A stretch of DNA of 64,000 bases from Ustulina deusta (GCA_023159155.1 JAJNNX010000027.1:124001-188000), one strand, 5' to 3'. Positions 1 to 11,620 are shown, counted from the first letter of the stretch. Program-made: numbers and translations. Notes: a model not told the origin generated them from the letters alone.

Positions 1-29
1 GCAGGGGAGAAAAGGCCCAAAAAGCTACA

Positions 30-1049
30 ATGAACAACTTCGGCGTAATAGAACTAGCAAGCACAAAGACCACCAACGCGCCAGGCTGGGCCTATGTGCC
101 TGATAGGCAGCCCCATCACGTACCACCGAGCGCGACGACAGCGACGTCGAACCGCAAGCGAGCGCGCGCCGCAGCGACCGGCGGCGCACAGCTGAGCCTC
201 GCCGACGCCAACGCGCGCCAGGAGGCCAAGGCCCGCCGGGAGATCGAGATCCTCGACCGCGACAACGCGCGCGACGTGCAGATCGCGATCCCGGCGAAGG
301 GCGGGAGCGCGCGGGCGGCCGGCAAGAAGTACACGCCGAACGTGCGCAAGATCCTGCAGTCGCAGAAGACCTTCGCGAACCATCTCGACGACTACATAGC
401 TCTCCAGTCGCAGCAGGCCGAGTCGAATACGAGTGCGAATGCGAATGCCGCCTCGACCTCGGCCTCGAACAATAACAACAACAGCAACAACAACAGCAAC
501 AACAACAATAACAACAGCAACGGCGGCAGCACGCCGGCAGCAAATACCAGCAGCAGCACGAGATCAGGACAAAGACAAGGCTCGACGTCGGCGTCGACAT
601 CGACCAAGAAGCCGCGGGCCAAGACGCAAGAGCAAGAGCCAGACGACGTAGAAATGCGCGAGACGCCGCCAACCCAGGCCGAGACCGAGACCGAGACCGA
701 GACCCGTCAGCAGGCGGCGCGGAAAAGCGCAATCTTGACCCCGCATCCCCGACCGCCCGCGCATCCAGAAGACGCCAACGCGCTCCTGTCGTCGCGTCTG
801 CCGCCCGTCCCCGGCGACGACGAGCTCCGCGCGCTGCTGGCCGCGCCGCCGCTGGGCTATCTCGAGGCGCGGGGCACCTGGCCGCCGTCCGGGCGCCGAG
901 GAGAGCAGCAGCAGTACCCGACGCGCGTGTTCTGCGCCGTTTGCGGGTACTGGGGCCGGGTGCGGTGCATGAAGTGCGGGACGCGGGTGTGCGCGCTCGA
1001 GTGTCTGGAGACGCACCAGGAGGAGTGTATCACGCGGTATGGGTTGTGA
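30..1049 (+). CDS. SWC6/VPS71: SWR1 chromatin-remodelling complex subunit, HIT zinc-finger protein
   Basis: Single-exon gene of 339 aa. The last 39 residues form a HIT-type zinc finger: paired CxxC motifs (CAVC, CMKC), then CALEC and a final H/C pair in THQEEC. The N-terminus contains NAPGWAYVPD, and residues around 105-125 contain NVRKILQSQKTFANHLDD, which I associate with fungal Swc6/Vps71 (ZNHIT1 family). In that family the protein is a nuclear subunit of the SWR1 complex that exchanges H2A for H2A.Z. The middle (about residues 140-260) is low complexity: an Asn/Ser tract encoded by AAC/AAT/AGC repeats and an alternating Glu-Thr run near residues 220-226. The start at 30 opens the conserved N-terminus, but the gene lies at the window edge and its promoter is not visible. 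Third codon positions are very GC-rich, so long antisense frames exist and are spurious. Orthology is inferred from motifs. Confidence 0.88.
   Translation: MNNFGVIELASTKTTNAPGWAYVPDRQPHHVPPSATTATSNRKRARAAATGGAQLSLADANARQEAKARREIEILDRDNARDVQIAIPAKGGSARAAGKKYTPNVRKILQSQKTFANHLDDYIALQSQQAESNTSANANAASTSASNNNNNSNNNSNNNNNNSNGGSTPAANTSSSTRSGQRQGSTSASTSTKKPRAKTQEQEPDDVEMRETPPTQAETETETETRQQAARKSAILTPHPRPPAHPEDANALLSSRLPPVPGDDELRALLAAPPLGYLEARGTWPPSGRRGEQQQYPTRVFCAVCGYWGRVRCMKCGTRVCALECLETHQEECITRYGL
468..521 (+). repeat. AAC/AAT/AGC trinucleotide repeat inside SWC6
   Basis: Nearly pure run of AAC codons with AAT and AGC interruptions, coding an Asn-rich linker with single Ser residues. It is in frame with the gene and lies between the conserved N-terminal part and the zinc finger, so length changes should be tolerated. 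Confidence 0.9.
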
Positions 1050-1667
1050 CGGAATATAACATAACCATGGAGCAGGAGTGGAGGATGGGAATGTCTGCTG
1101 AGATAATGCATCGCAGGCGTTGGTAAAAACGAATCATTCACTACATTTGGCACACACGGCATGGGAAACGGCGGGATACGGAGTAATCACACGGAAGATA
1201 CCCAGATCCAATAATTAAAAGGCGTTTGCATTAGTTCCCGCAAGGGAGACCCTCTCTGTCAGGTTCAATTTTCTCTGTCTGACTATTCCATTACAATCCT
1301 CTCTTATCTCTCGACTCTAGCTCGAAACAGCTCATTCCCTACTGACTCATGGAGCATTTTTCGGGCATATGTACAACAAAGGCAGATATACAGTTTAGCT
1401 TCTTGGTCGTTGATCTGAAGTCCTCGTATATCGCATCTGAAAAAGCAAGGTCCGCAAACGCCGAATGATGGCCGTCATCTAGTTTTTCCATGTCCCTAAG
1501 GGTATCTTCCACCCACATGCTCGCACGTACGAATCGAATAACGAAAAGGTATTGTTGCCTGCTCCAGTTCCAGAAAGGAGATTTTCATTTCTTGATCTTC
1601 CGGTCTAGCTCCGCTGAGTCTAGTTGCAGCTCAATATGATTGGTGAAGGTTTTCAATCTCGGATGCT
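1050..1667. other. Intergenic, 3' ends of convergent genes
   Basis: Lies between the stop of SWC6 (+) and the stop of the small secreted protein gene (-), so it should hold both 3' UTRs. I see no coding potential, tRNA or repeat in it. Confidence 0.6.
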
Positions 1668-2231
1668 TTATGGCGACTCGAGAGTAAAGTTAACATCCCC
1701 AGATGACGCCCCGCCAGAACACGTTCCGCTCATGCTTCCAGTGGGGCAGATGGCGCGTGCTGCACGAACACACTGTTCCCAGCGGCCCTTGGAGATGTTG
1801 ATCGTGGCGCCCTTCGTAGCGGTGGTGAGTGTGAATTTTGCGCTCCCAGACTGGCCAACCGTACTCTCGGGTGCGCCGCCACACTTGGTAATGGAGCCAG
1901 CAATGCCTCCGCAGATGCCCAATTCGGCCACATTTTGGTCATGGAAGACGATATTGCTGGGAGGATGTTAGCGGGCATTCAATGGAAGAGATATGCGAAA
2001 AAGAATCCCGTGAAGAGTATAGACGAGAGGAAGGGCCGTTAGAAGATAGAGAAACACTCACAGCTTAGGGTCGATGCAGGTCACGTCGCTCACAGCCGCC
2101 GGGTTCACTTGCGTTGTTGCTCGCAAGGCTAGGACCTCGAAGTGCTCGTTGTCAACGGTGTATCGTGGCCAGACAGGTGACGCCAAGGAACAGACGGCGC
2201 TGGCGAGGAGGAAGAGCGCAGAGTAATGCAT
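1668..2231 (-). CDS. Small secreted cysteine-containing protein
   Basis: Two exons, 2062-2231 and 1668-1956, joined across a 105-bp intron with donor GTGAGT and acceptor CCCAG; the product is 152 aa. The start at 2231 opens a clear signal peptide (MHYSALFLLASAVCSLA, cleavage probably before SPVW). The mature part is about 135 aa with six cysteines, in the local contexts DVTC, LGIC, ITKC, WEQC, RAIC and SGTC, and it ends NFTLESP. There are no membrane segments. Size, secretion signal and an even cysteine number resemble fungal small secreted proteins, a class that includes candidate effectors, but I do not recognise the family and assign no function. The upstream 300 bp are CT-rich on the gene strand, like a fungal promoter or 5' UTR. 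The splice model keeps frame exactly across the junction. Confidence 0.75.
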
Positions 2232-4555
2232 TGTGATGATCGAATATGTTGGTCGGCTAATGGCTTCGTCTTTTCTTGTTCTTTTGGGTTTGAAAAGGGC
2301 GAGGAGGTGCGATGACGAGGCCGGACGAGGCGAGAAGGCGAGAGGAGAAAAAGAATGTAATGAAACAGGCGCTGGAAAGAAAGTGAACAGACGTCGAGTC
2401 TGATGGCGTCTGAGTGGAAAGAAAGAGAACGACTGTAACCGGCAGCTTGAGAAGAGAAAGGAAGGGAAAGAGAAGAAGTCGACAGGCCGACGACGACGCA
2501 AGGTCCAGGTGCAATGGATGTGGTGGTGGTCAAGAAAGGCAATTGCAAGGCCACGTAAAGTTAAAGCGACGTCAACCTTATTAGTATGAGACGAGCGAGC
2601 CCGGACCGGCCAGGGCCTCGACTGGGGAAGGGGCCAAGGTATAGTATAGTGTAGATTAGGTGGATGGGGTGGATAGCATGGGAAGGTGTATAGCGTACGC
2701 TACCTCGTGTACCTCGTGTACCTACCTCCCCCTTCTGCCTATAAGTAAGTACCTATCTGCATACATATGTACACAGGTCAGTGTATTCCAGTATGTTAGT
2801 GTACATGATCTTAGTAACACCTGTGGGACGATGCGGGTGTAACGCATAACGTCCATCTACCACCGAGCACAATCGAGCAGGTACACTACACTACACCAGA
2901 TCATGTCATGTTTCCTAATAAAATTAATGGATGGCACCAAGATCAAGAGTCGGCCTGGGGAAGCACAAAGCGACTAGCGTACGGACGCGGATCAAGATCC
3001 ACGTCCATGGGTTCCATGACCAAAAGGGCAGTCATGTTATTTTCGGGACAGGTCAAACAAACAGAAACTTGACGCATCGGCCGCAAAGTTGCTGAATCAA
3101 CTTGGGATGACGAGATAAAACACCTTGCTCCTTGGCAGGTCGGACCAACATCGTGCGCAGTCTATACCGGTACTGCACACACGATGGCGTTATCAGAGCT
3201 TTGGGGTGTCCATTTGTGACTCGTAGTAATTCAAGTAGACGAGGATTTGAATCATCCATCATAGACAAGTTCTGCTGTAACAATTGCAATCGATCGACAC
3301 AGCCCAATACTTCCCCCTCCCAGAGGTAGCTCGGCGATCTCCATAAAAGACCAGACGATCGTAAGGAAATCGGCGAAAATCATAGGCGGACGAACACGTT
3401 TTCGGCAGCTCGGAATGGCCATTTCTCATGGGAGCTTTGCTATGTATAAGTTAGTCAAACGACGGAATGTAGGACCGGAAGAGGTTGGATGCGAAACGTG
3501 AAGGAGTCATCCTCGACAGGGGTCGAGCCCCGGGAATGTGAGCAGATCGAAGTAGAGGGGTGTGTCTAACGTATCTGGTGGGAGAGATGCCGGGTTGGGG
3601 GGAGCCGCTTCAGTAATTGATACGTGGATTTTCAGGTCTACTGATATGTTCACCCCCCTCTCTTAGACTGTAACGCCTCAACATGAAACTCACTCGTCTA
3701 GAGCCTACCGAACATCCTCCAGCATAGCTACCTACACTATAGATACGGTTAGACCATATTTGGCAATTGGTAAAAACCCGGGCTGCTGGTAGTACCAGAG
3801 AGTGTATATAGACCACATAGGCTGCTAAGGCAGACGAACCTATCTTTGAGCGATGAGCTCCCACGGGTGAATATTCTGTGAGTAAATTGTCGGAAACCGT
3901 CATGCTTGCCGGCCTCGCCACCACCAGACGTGACGGACACGTTGCCTTGAACTTATTGATTGTAGGCGGCGCAGGAGCGATGGAGCTGGTGATCATCCAA
4001 CATGGCCGTTTCACCAAGAAGCAAGCCGAGTAGTAGGAGGCGGGTTCGTGCGTGTCGTCAATCGCAAACTTGTCTATATCAGTCGAAACTAGCGAGCCTA
4101 TGTTTTCGAGCATCTGTCTCCGTGTTTGTGGGGAGCATTATTTTGGAACCCCACGGGAGTTGTAGATGCCATGTCCACCGTCGCAGCATACGCCCGCAAA
4201 GGCGCACTAGGCAAATTCGCATCTAGTATACATTCTAAGCCGTCGTGCGCAATACAGATATCATGTTCGATAGGATTATTGACACTGCACGTATTATTCG
4301 GCTCGTAGACGTTGCATCGAGCCTGCTAACTCGAGGGACATAAATCTTTAAGGCCCCGATCGGTACCAGCCTTTGCACGTTTTGCCGGTAGCGCAACCCC
4401 GTGGCAGTCCAAGTTTTTGGCGATGGCTGCTTGACCATCATTTGAATATTCAAGATAGAATGGATTCGGCCAGGTTCCAAGTCAAATCTGCCAAGTGAAC
4501 AAGTAGGTATGCCTGACCAGCGCCGTGGAGGACTGTCGGAATCTTATTATAGTCT
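2232..4555. other. 2.3-kb intergenic region without a convincing gene
   Basis: Contains the CT-rich (gene strand) leader of the secreted-protein gene down to about 2560, then clusters of TACCT/TAAGTACCT motifs at 2700-2760. An open frame of 167 codons on the minus strand at 3610-4113 lacks recognisable motifs, and I do not call it a gene. Nothing else is supported. Confidence 0.5.
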
Positions 4556-6028
4556 TTATTTCGTAGGCCCTTTGCGCTCGCTACAAACTCCACAGATACC
4601 AGAGTCCTCTGGGTTCAGATACATACTCCCTTGGCATGCTTTGCTTCTACATCGCCAGAAAGACACTTTACTAGGGGCTAATACGTGAGAACACGCATCG
4701 CAAATTGTGGAGTTGGGTACATTTCTGAACGAGCAGATTGGACAGTCTCCGGTGGCAGGCTTCTTCTCTACTTCAGGATTCGGTGGAATGGCGCCATTTG
4801 TCGAGCTTCCTGCCGCCGCAGGCGATCCGTGTCTGCGGGTGGCCGGTCTCGACTCGATGCCGTGAAGCGGACGTTCAACTATCTCAGACTTCACAACTGT
4901 GGGTGACCGTGATCTTTCACGCTTGGTGCGTGATGCCGAAGCCAATTCGCGCAATTCGTTCTGTGCATCGCCGTCTGCCGGGTTCTCGTCCTCGCATACC
5001 TTGATCAAGCGTCGTCCCTCTCTGTCAACAAGGCTCGGGCTATTATCATCGTATTCGGACGCAGCTCCCGACCCAGAATCGCTACCCATCTCGTCCTCGT
5101 CGATATCCGCCTCTTCTTTCACTTTGTCGACATTGTTCTTCTGGTCAAACCGGGCCAGAGCAGCAGCAGCTCTCAATTCACGGCCTCTCTTGCTCCCTGC
5201 AACTCTTGGCTTTCCCTTGGGCTTTTTGCCCTTTTCTAGTTCTGTCTTGATCTCCTCGTCCTCACCAAGCGCAACGCCATTCGCTCCGAACTTCTTCAAG
5301 ATGCGTCGTTCCTTCTGCTCTTGGTAGGATAATTGCTTTTTGGGCCTTCGTTTTCTTCCTCTTGAGCGATAGGTTCCGCCACATAAGTGTTCGGGTAAGG
5401 CATCATCCGCAAGAATAGTATTCGTCTCAAATTCGCCCGATTTGAGTAACGTACCCCGTCCCCAGAGTCCTTCGCCGGTGTATTTGCGGGACCAGAGGCC
5501 TCTCATTTGATCTGCGTACCGATTTCTAACAGCCCAGAAAGCCTTGGAATGGTTCATTTGTTTGCAGTGTGCGAGTCTATCTCTGCTTGTCAGAATTGAG
5601 CGGCTTGTCTCACACAAACAGATATACTTGCTCGTGCATCATGACCATCTGTACATAATCGAAAGGGAGCCATCGTCCTGTTGATGGGGACTTGAGGACC
5701 AGCTGTATCACTTCGCCAGCGTTGAAGTTGCGGCCGACGAATTCCCTGTTCGGCTCGTACTCTTCAAGTGACATCACAAAAATGTGATGCTCTCGCATAA
5801 CGGGCACTGTCACCGTTCAATATGTGTAACCCATGATAGGAAGACGGCTAGCAAGCAAGAGAGCGGCCAGAGACGATCCACTTGGTGGCACTTACCACAT
5901 TGTGCAGCGATGCGCTCTAGAAAATCTTGCGCAATCGTTTCGTCCCTACCCTTCAAGGGCTTGATGAAATTGATGTGGTCATTCGGCTGAGATTTCCTCG
6001 TGTTCAGTCGCTCGAAGCCCAGAGGCAT
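4556..6028 (-). CDS. WSS1: WLM-domain metalloprotease for DNA-protein crosslink repair
   Basis: Three exons, 5896-6028, 5632-5806 and 4556-5576, giving 442 aa. Intron 1 is 89 bp (GTAAGT...ACAG). Intron 2 is 55 bp and has a GC-AG border (GCAAGT...ATAG). Splicing builds the zinc-protease motif HELAHCKQMNH (His102, Glu103, His106, His112), the HExxHxxxxxH signature of the WLM family; it is followed by FW and a basic stretch. The N-terminal 100 residues carry the preceding WLM core, including IAAQ and LPFDYVQMVMM. After a charged, disordered middle (Lys-rich then acidic) come two RanBP2-like zinc ribbons: CPIC...CDAC near 381-398, and WRC...CGVC near 410-434. In yeast and other fungi Wss1 cleaves proteins crosslinked to DNA in a SUMO/Cdc48-linked pathway; that role is inferred from family. 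A canonical GT donor at intron 2 breaks the frame or the motif, which supports the GC donor. Confidence 0.88.
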
Positions 6029-7166
6029 CTTTCCTTGTCCCTTCCAAGACGACGCACGAGTTGTTGGGAGGCCTTCGCTGTACAGTTAGAGGTTTGAGGC
6101 TATAAGGGCTCTGCTGTTACTTATGTCTAAACCAGCCTAGGACAACTGCCCAATTTTCATTTTGTGGTGAGATATGATGGTAATGGTGAGATTGTCGCCA
6201 CTGTCCGTGGCAAAAAAGCCATCATTACCTCAGGCTGCCTACTTAGGTATTTAGTGGTCTATATGTAGTGGCTAACGTACCTACTAGTGTTACGGAATTT
6301 CCCATAGCGGCCATTCAGTGAGACCTCCCCTGTGACACGGTGGGGCTGCCTCACTCTGAAGTAGGTAGTACTTAGTACCTAGTACCCGATAGATACGCAT
6401 AGGTTTTACCGCAATGTTCCCAAACGGGATGCTAACCTGAGCCACGCCGCTTTAACCCTGCACCCAGCCTGGGCTCGTCCTGAGCGGTCCCCAATTGTGC
6501 AATGTAATAAAATATAGGAGCAGTATTTTCCAATCCCAGCCGACGCTGCCAAGTGCCTCCTAAGCATCATACTCAACTGCGTCTCCTCTCATATAGTACA
6601 TTCCTAAGCAAAAGACGTGTTAAAGCCACCAGAGAGGCCTAAGCCAACTTAGTGCACATACTGTTAATGACAGTAATACCACCGATCGCTTTCCCTGCAT
6701 GCGAAGGGAAAATCCTATCGCCCAGTTAAGGCTGCACGGTTGAGTTATAATTCCAGTCCAGGGGCGGGCCAATTCCCTTGCCAGAAGGTAGATAAATAAG
6801 TTACATGCACTTCCTTCCAAGGTGTCAAAGAAGGGGCACACCCGAGTGAAGGGAGTAGTCGTTACGCCGCAGGTAGGAGTAAGAGGTATGGATAGGAGCC
6901 GAATGGTTATTGATTCCTGTCCTTCTTTTTCACTTTCGAGTGCGACAGCACCCATATATATATATACATCTCCTAGTACGGCCACACCGGCGTACCACCA
7001 TTTGACCTAAGCCCCTGACACAAGGTCACCAGAACGCTCAACGAAAAGCCTGGGGCCTTGCAATATTCTTTTGGTACCGCCACCCACCTCTCTTTTTCTG
7101 CCTCTCCGGGCGTTCCCCATCTTCTGTACGACAGGTGAACGTGCCGTCTTCTCGTTGTGAAGCTGC
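6029..7166. other. Intergenic region with TAGGTA-type repeats
   Basis: Spacer between WSS1 and the 3' end of the kinase gene. It carries several GTAGGTA/TACCTA/TAGTACCTAG words at 6240-6400 and a short (TA) run at 6955-6966. No coding region is supported; an open frame at 6620-6985 (-) has no recognisable features. Confidence 0.5.
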
Positions 7167-8290
7167 TCATTCTGTGCGAAACCATTCGTCCTGAAGCAGC
7201 TCTTTGGCCGTTGGTCGATCGCGCCAATCCATTTGCATTATCTTCAGCACAAAGTCCTTGTCTTCCTTGGACATCTCCCGCTCCGCGACGAATCGGAACG
7301 GCGTCATTGTTTCTGGCGGTACCATTTCCATGAGGTACACGATGGACGTCAAAGTTTCGTCATTGAAGATCTCTCGGACCTTGGCTGGGAAAGGGCCGAA
7401 ATATCGAAACTGTGATTTCACGACCTCCAGATTGTATGTTTCGTCGCCGTACCGAACGTCCTTAGGACGAAAGATATTGAAATCGCCACCATATAACAAA
7501 CTTATGACCTTTAGAGCAGTGGACTTAGCTTATGTTCTTTCACATTAGACGCGAGGGACAGCGATGGAAGCATACTACGGTGCCGAAAGACCAGATATCA
7601 GTCGCCGTATTCCATGGAGTCTCCATGAGAACTTCTGGACTAGACCAAATCGGTGCTCCGATTGGGGTGCCGGATTTTGCCCATTTGCTATCTTGTGGGT
7701 AGCTGCCGCCGAGATCTCCTAGCTGGATATCTGAAAAGCGCACAGTACCTCGGTTCTTTTGGAAGTTTACGAATATGTTGTTAAGTTTTACATCTGTAGT
7801 AGGAAGTCGGTCAGAAACTTGAAGCACTTGTGGCGGTTGGGAATCTAACCTGTGTGGACGTAGCCGTCCTCATGCATAACACTGAGAGCCTCCAGAATTC
7901 GTTTCAAGACGTACTTTATCTCTGTTCTATTCAACGTCTGCTGAACTGAGGCCTCCAGAAGGTCTGATTCAAGGTGTCTGAGCACAATTGTTGTCGGCTC
8001 GGCTGGGTCTTGAATTTCGTCGATCAAGGGACGCAAGTAGGGGCTTCTGGGTTGGAATCGCTTCAGGACATCCCGCTCGTTCTCTACACGTGGGTGGCCA
8101 CGGACGCTTTTCACAATAACTAGGTCGCTTTTTTGGTTCCTATGATACGTCAGTCGATTGACCCCATCTTGGTTTTTATAAATAACGCCACAAACCTCGC
8201 AAGCCACACAACATCCTGTATCTTCTTAGATACCGTGTATACTCCAACTCTTCCCCGAAGAACTTGACCTAGAGTTAGTAAGGAAGTCAT
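7167..8290 (-). CDS. Small protein-kinase-like protein
   Basis: Four exons, 8196-8290, 7850-8139, 7576-7793 and 7167-7508, coding 314 aa. Introns are 56, 56 and 67 bp with GT-AG ends. The protein is essentially one kinase domain. Visible parts are the N-lobe with LGQVLRGRVGVYTV, the ATP-binding lysine in VIVK (Lys42), a helix-C glutamate (Glu53), a catalytic loop HTDVKLNN (Asp129, Lys131, Asn134), DLG (Asp155) in place of DFG, and SSPEV in place of APE, then WNTATDIWSFG. The core Lys, Asp and Asp residues are present, so activity is possible despite HTD and DLG variants. Such compact kinases are common accessory genes in Sordariomycetes (my recollection). Substrate and pathway are unknown. 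Intron 2 interrupts the codon of the catalytic Asp129. No signal peptide or membrane segment is seen. Confidence 0.8.
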
Positions 8291-9230
8291 GTCAAAGGGT
8301 CGGATTGTTTTGTTTTGTTACATAAGTTGTGACTCTGTAGGGTTGGGGGATGGAACTCATAGGCCCTCTAAAGTACTGGCACTTATGTCCCTCGGGACCT
8401 ATAGCTAATACAAATCACTATGGTACAACTCTCGTGCAGATTACGTGAAACCAGGTACCAACAAGACCAAGGCGGTGAGAAAATCTGCCACTTGATAACC
8501 ACCTGCAGGCACTCGGCTGTACTAGTAAGTACCTACTTTGCGATACTATTTAAAGTTGGAGAATATGCCCAGTTGTTTGGCAAACTGGATGTTGGTGCAC
8601 AATCTGACAACCTACCTGCTTAGCGCTTGCAATGGCAAGACCCGCTTCTTCTACTAAATCAGCCACCTATGAACACTCAGACTACCTACAGTAGACTCTC
8701 GGTAGGGTAGAGCGATGCTCGTTGATAGAAGGGAAACCAAGTATATTAATGTATCTTAATTTTCTGTTCTTGTCGGGCGTTTCCATTTGTACATATTCGA
8801 TCCTGTCCTTGCCCTGCTTCATTTCTCATTTTTAGGGTGCCTGCTCTTAACTATGGGCAATCTCGCGAGCGGTGCAATGTGAACCATAGCATCAAATCGG
8901 TTCGTCGACAAAACATACGAGAAACGACTTGCCCGCCATGTTTAAATCCCCGTAGATAGTGAGCTAAGCGTATTTATTAGAATTCCGAGCAAAGTCGCTG
9001 TTACTCCGGCTGTCTAGAATAAGCTGAATCCGGGCATAACAGCGCTAGCCGGGCTTCCCGTGTGTATGTAATGCCACCCCTGGGTGGAGGCTACTATGCG
9101 ATCGGGAGCACTGGAGATAAACAGGGACAGGACATGGTCCTAGACTGTTCTCACTGGCATCCTATGATTTATTCGACTTGCCTCGAGTTTCGTGGGATTA
9201 GTCACGAACCAGTTACCGAGCTTCTCCCCA
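8291..9230. other. Intergenic region, nothing recognised
   Basis: Promoter side of the kinase gene and 3' side of the kelch gene. It contains scattered AGTAAGTACCTAC words near 8525-8540. I see no gene, tRNA or long repeat. Confidence 0.5.
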
Positions 9231-11620
9231 TCAACGCCTTCGCCCAGCACCTCCAGCCCCAGAGTCACCTCTATCGTTGAGAGACACGACTTCGCCAATG
9301 CCGGCAGCTTCCTGCTCATCTTCGAGTGCGGTGATCTCTTCTCTACAATCCCACCATTTCTCTTCGCTAAGTTCAAACGCTTTGCTCTTGATCTCCTTTA
9401 TAGTTAGGGTCTCCGGCTGAATCCCTTTCCATCTGAGACTAGTCATCAAGATCTCTTGCCATTCAGCTGAAGTCCTGACAAAGAACTCTCGTCGCGATTC
9501 AAAAGGCTAGAAGATGTTAGATACAAGTAAGTAGGTTAGCCGGAAATTGTGGAGACTTACTCGGGGGTGTGGGAGTCCATCATCGACCGAGGTGGCGGCA
9601 GTATCGGCCTCGCTCACGTCGTCGTCCGTTGTCGAGGAATCAGCGATTGATGCCGTTTCTATACTTTCAATCTCCTCCGCCTGTTTATTTTTCCGTTTGC
9701 TCGGCGATACCAGACTCTCTGGTTCTCCATCGACATCGTCGCCTTCATCTTCGTCGTCTTCATCGTCGTCTTCATCCTCTTCGTCCTCGTCATCTTCGTC
9801 GTCGGAACCCTAGGGAACTCATGTTAGTAGACGTACACGTTTGGTGAATCAGATTCAAGACCAGGAGAAGAAATTCACTTACAACCCAGGTCTCGTCCTC
9901 TCTCTTGAATATCTCTTTGCAACCATCCATCTTGCCAAGATCAATGGCATGTAGATCATCGAATGTGTATTCTCGATCTTTTGCCTCGAAAGTCCCACCG
10001 TAGATATATAGAACGTCTTCTTGTACAGCTAACTGGGCGTTAAATCTGGGCGAAGGGTATTCCATCGAGACAGGCATCTCTCGAACTGGCTTGTCAGGCT
10101 CATCGTCTTCTCCATTTTTGAGATCAATCTCCATATCGTCAGCACCCTCTAAAGACACGCCAGCTTGTAATGCGGCAAGTTGTTTCAATAGCTCCTCCTC
10201 GTTTGCCTGGGCCCTACCTCGTCGGCCAACCCTTGGCTCTGAAGCAGCCGCTTTCTTCTGAATTCTTGGCTTACGAAGAATCGTCGGGAAAAATCGATTT
10301 TTCTCAATATTCCAGGTGAATAACTGATTGAAAAATTCGCTATCTATACCTTCCTCGCTCTGTTCCACGTCATGAACACCACCGAATAGCAGCCCGCGAC
10401 CCTTGTGATATGCCATGGTTGCTCCAGCACGAGGGGGGTTCGGTGTGTTCGCCGGTTTCTTCCGTTTCTCCCATCTCACAGTAGGAGGCGAGTTTGGCGG
10501 CGAGTCTGGCGGTGGCTGGGTGACCCGCAAGTAGAAACAATCTTGGTGTACCATGGGCTTTAAGATATTTTTTTGCCCCTGCGACGCCCCCTTAGCCGAC
10601 TTATTGGCGGAGACGGTTGCTTTCACTCTAGAGTACCCACCGAACAGAACAGCGCCTTGATCGTGAGGGAGGAATGTGAAAGAAGACCTCGCATCGGGCT
10701 TTAATTGCGCCGGTGGAAGGGTCGGGCTGAACCAAAAGTAATTCTATTCATCCATTGTCAACAATCGGTTGTTTCCACTATTTCAGGGACACGTCAACAT
10801 ACTTGGGTATCGAAAAGCCAGAGATCACTCAGATATTTTGTTTGGTTTGACGTGTCTTGGAAGCCTTGAACCCAGAGTCAAATTCTGGAGACGATAAACA
10901 TAGGGCCATTCTCGCAGTCCATACCTCCGAATAAAATGATATAATTCTTGTAATATGTCATACGATGACCACTCCGAGATGGCGGTGTCTTCCCCTTGAC
11001 CTCTATACGCGCCCATTCGCGCGTACTAGGCTCGAGACGCCAAAAATCATTGTAATGATAGAATGTACCCTGTTTCGGGCTATCGTGGGACTAGATCAGC
11101 ATCCATGCTGATACCAGGGCTTAATTTTAGAGGGTCTCGTTACGAACCTACTAAATTCACCCCCGAACAGAAAAATGGAATCCTTTTGGTTGCCTCCCCT
11201 GCACCAGGCGTGGCCAGACCTCGGAAGAGGGGCATTAGGGGATGTCACGCAGTGCCATTCATCTCTATCTGTGTAGTAGATATTGAGGTCATTGAAGAAA
11301 CTGGCAATAGCTCCATTCCATGTCTCACCGCCAAAGAGCAAGAGTTGGTTGCTATTGGATGGAGAGGCTATGAACGTCGCAGATGACCGAGACTTGGGAG
11401 GGGCATCAAGGATGGTCTCAGTAATCTTGAGAAACAGCTCTTGCTGCTTCTTGAATTCAGCCAAGACGGCGTCAAGATCCACATCCTCAGCATCGCTACC
11501 GTCCTGCTTGGCGGCTTTCGTTTTTTCCTTTTTTTGCGCCTTTTTCTCCTGCTTCTGTTTCTTCTCGGCAAGTTTCTGCTTCTTTGAATCCGACTTGCCG
11601 CCTTTCTTGTCCTTTGCCAT
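9231..11620 (-). CDS. KEL3: Kelch-repeat protein of the KEL3/KLHDC4 family
   Basis: Six exons, 11148-11620, 10925-11079, 10803-10864, 9883-10743, 9561-9809 and 9231-9506, coding 691 aa. The five introns are 54-73 bp and all junctions keep frame. The N-terminus (first 45 residues) is Lys/Glu-rich (MAKDKKGGKSDSKKQ). Kelch blades follow, each with a hydrophobic-GG core: LLLFGGE, IFLFGGEF, IILFGG, AVLFGGYS, LLFGGVHD, LYIYGG. After a highly acidic Asp/Glu tract coded in exon 5, the C-terminus has the conserved KAFELSEEKWWDCREEI and ALEDEQEAAGIGEVVS block (Pfam DUF4110), which is diagnostic of this family. The family is a broadly conserved, probably intracellular protein of poorly defined role. The acceptor of intron 1 was chosen because it yields FSSPKQGTF, fitting the conserved kelch region; a nearer AG breaks frame. 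Confidence 0.88.

Noticed and set aside
25..732. Minus-strand open frame of 235 codons over SWC6
   Set aside because: Contains a poly-Cys run produced by the opposite strand of the AAC/AGC repeat; an artefact.
3610..4113. Minus-strand open frame of 167 codons
   Set aside because: No recognisable motif, no splice-joined continuation and no composition signal; could be a relic but not supported.
6620..6985. Minus-strand open frame of 121 codons
   Set aside because: Crosses simple TA sequence and shows no conserved motif.
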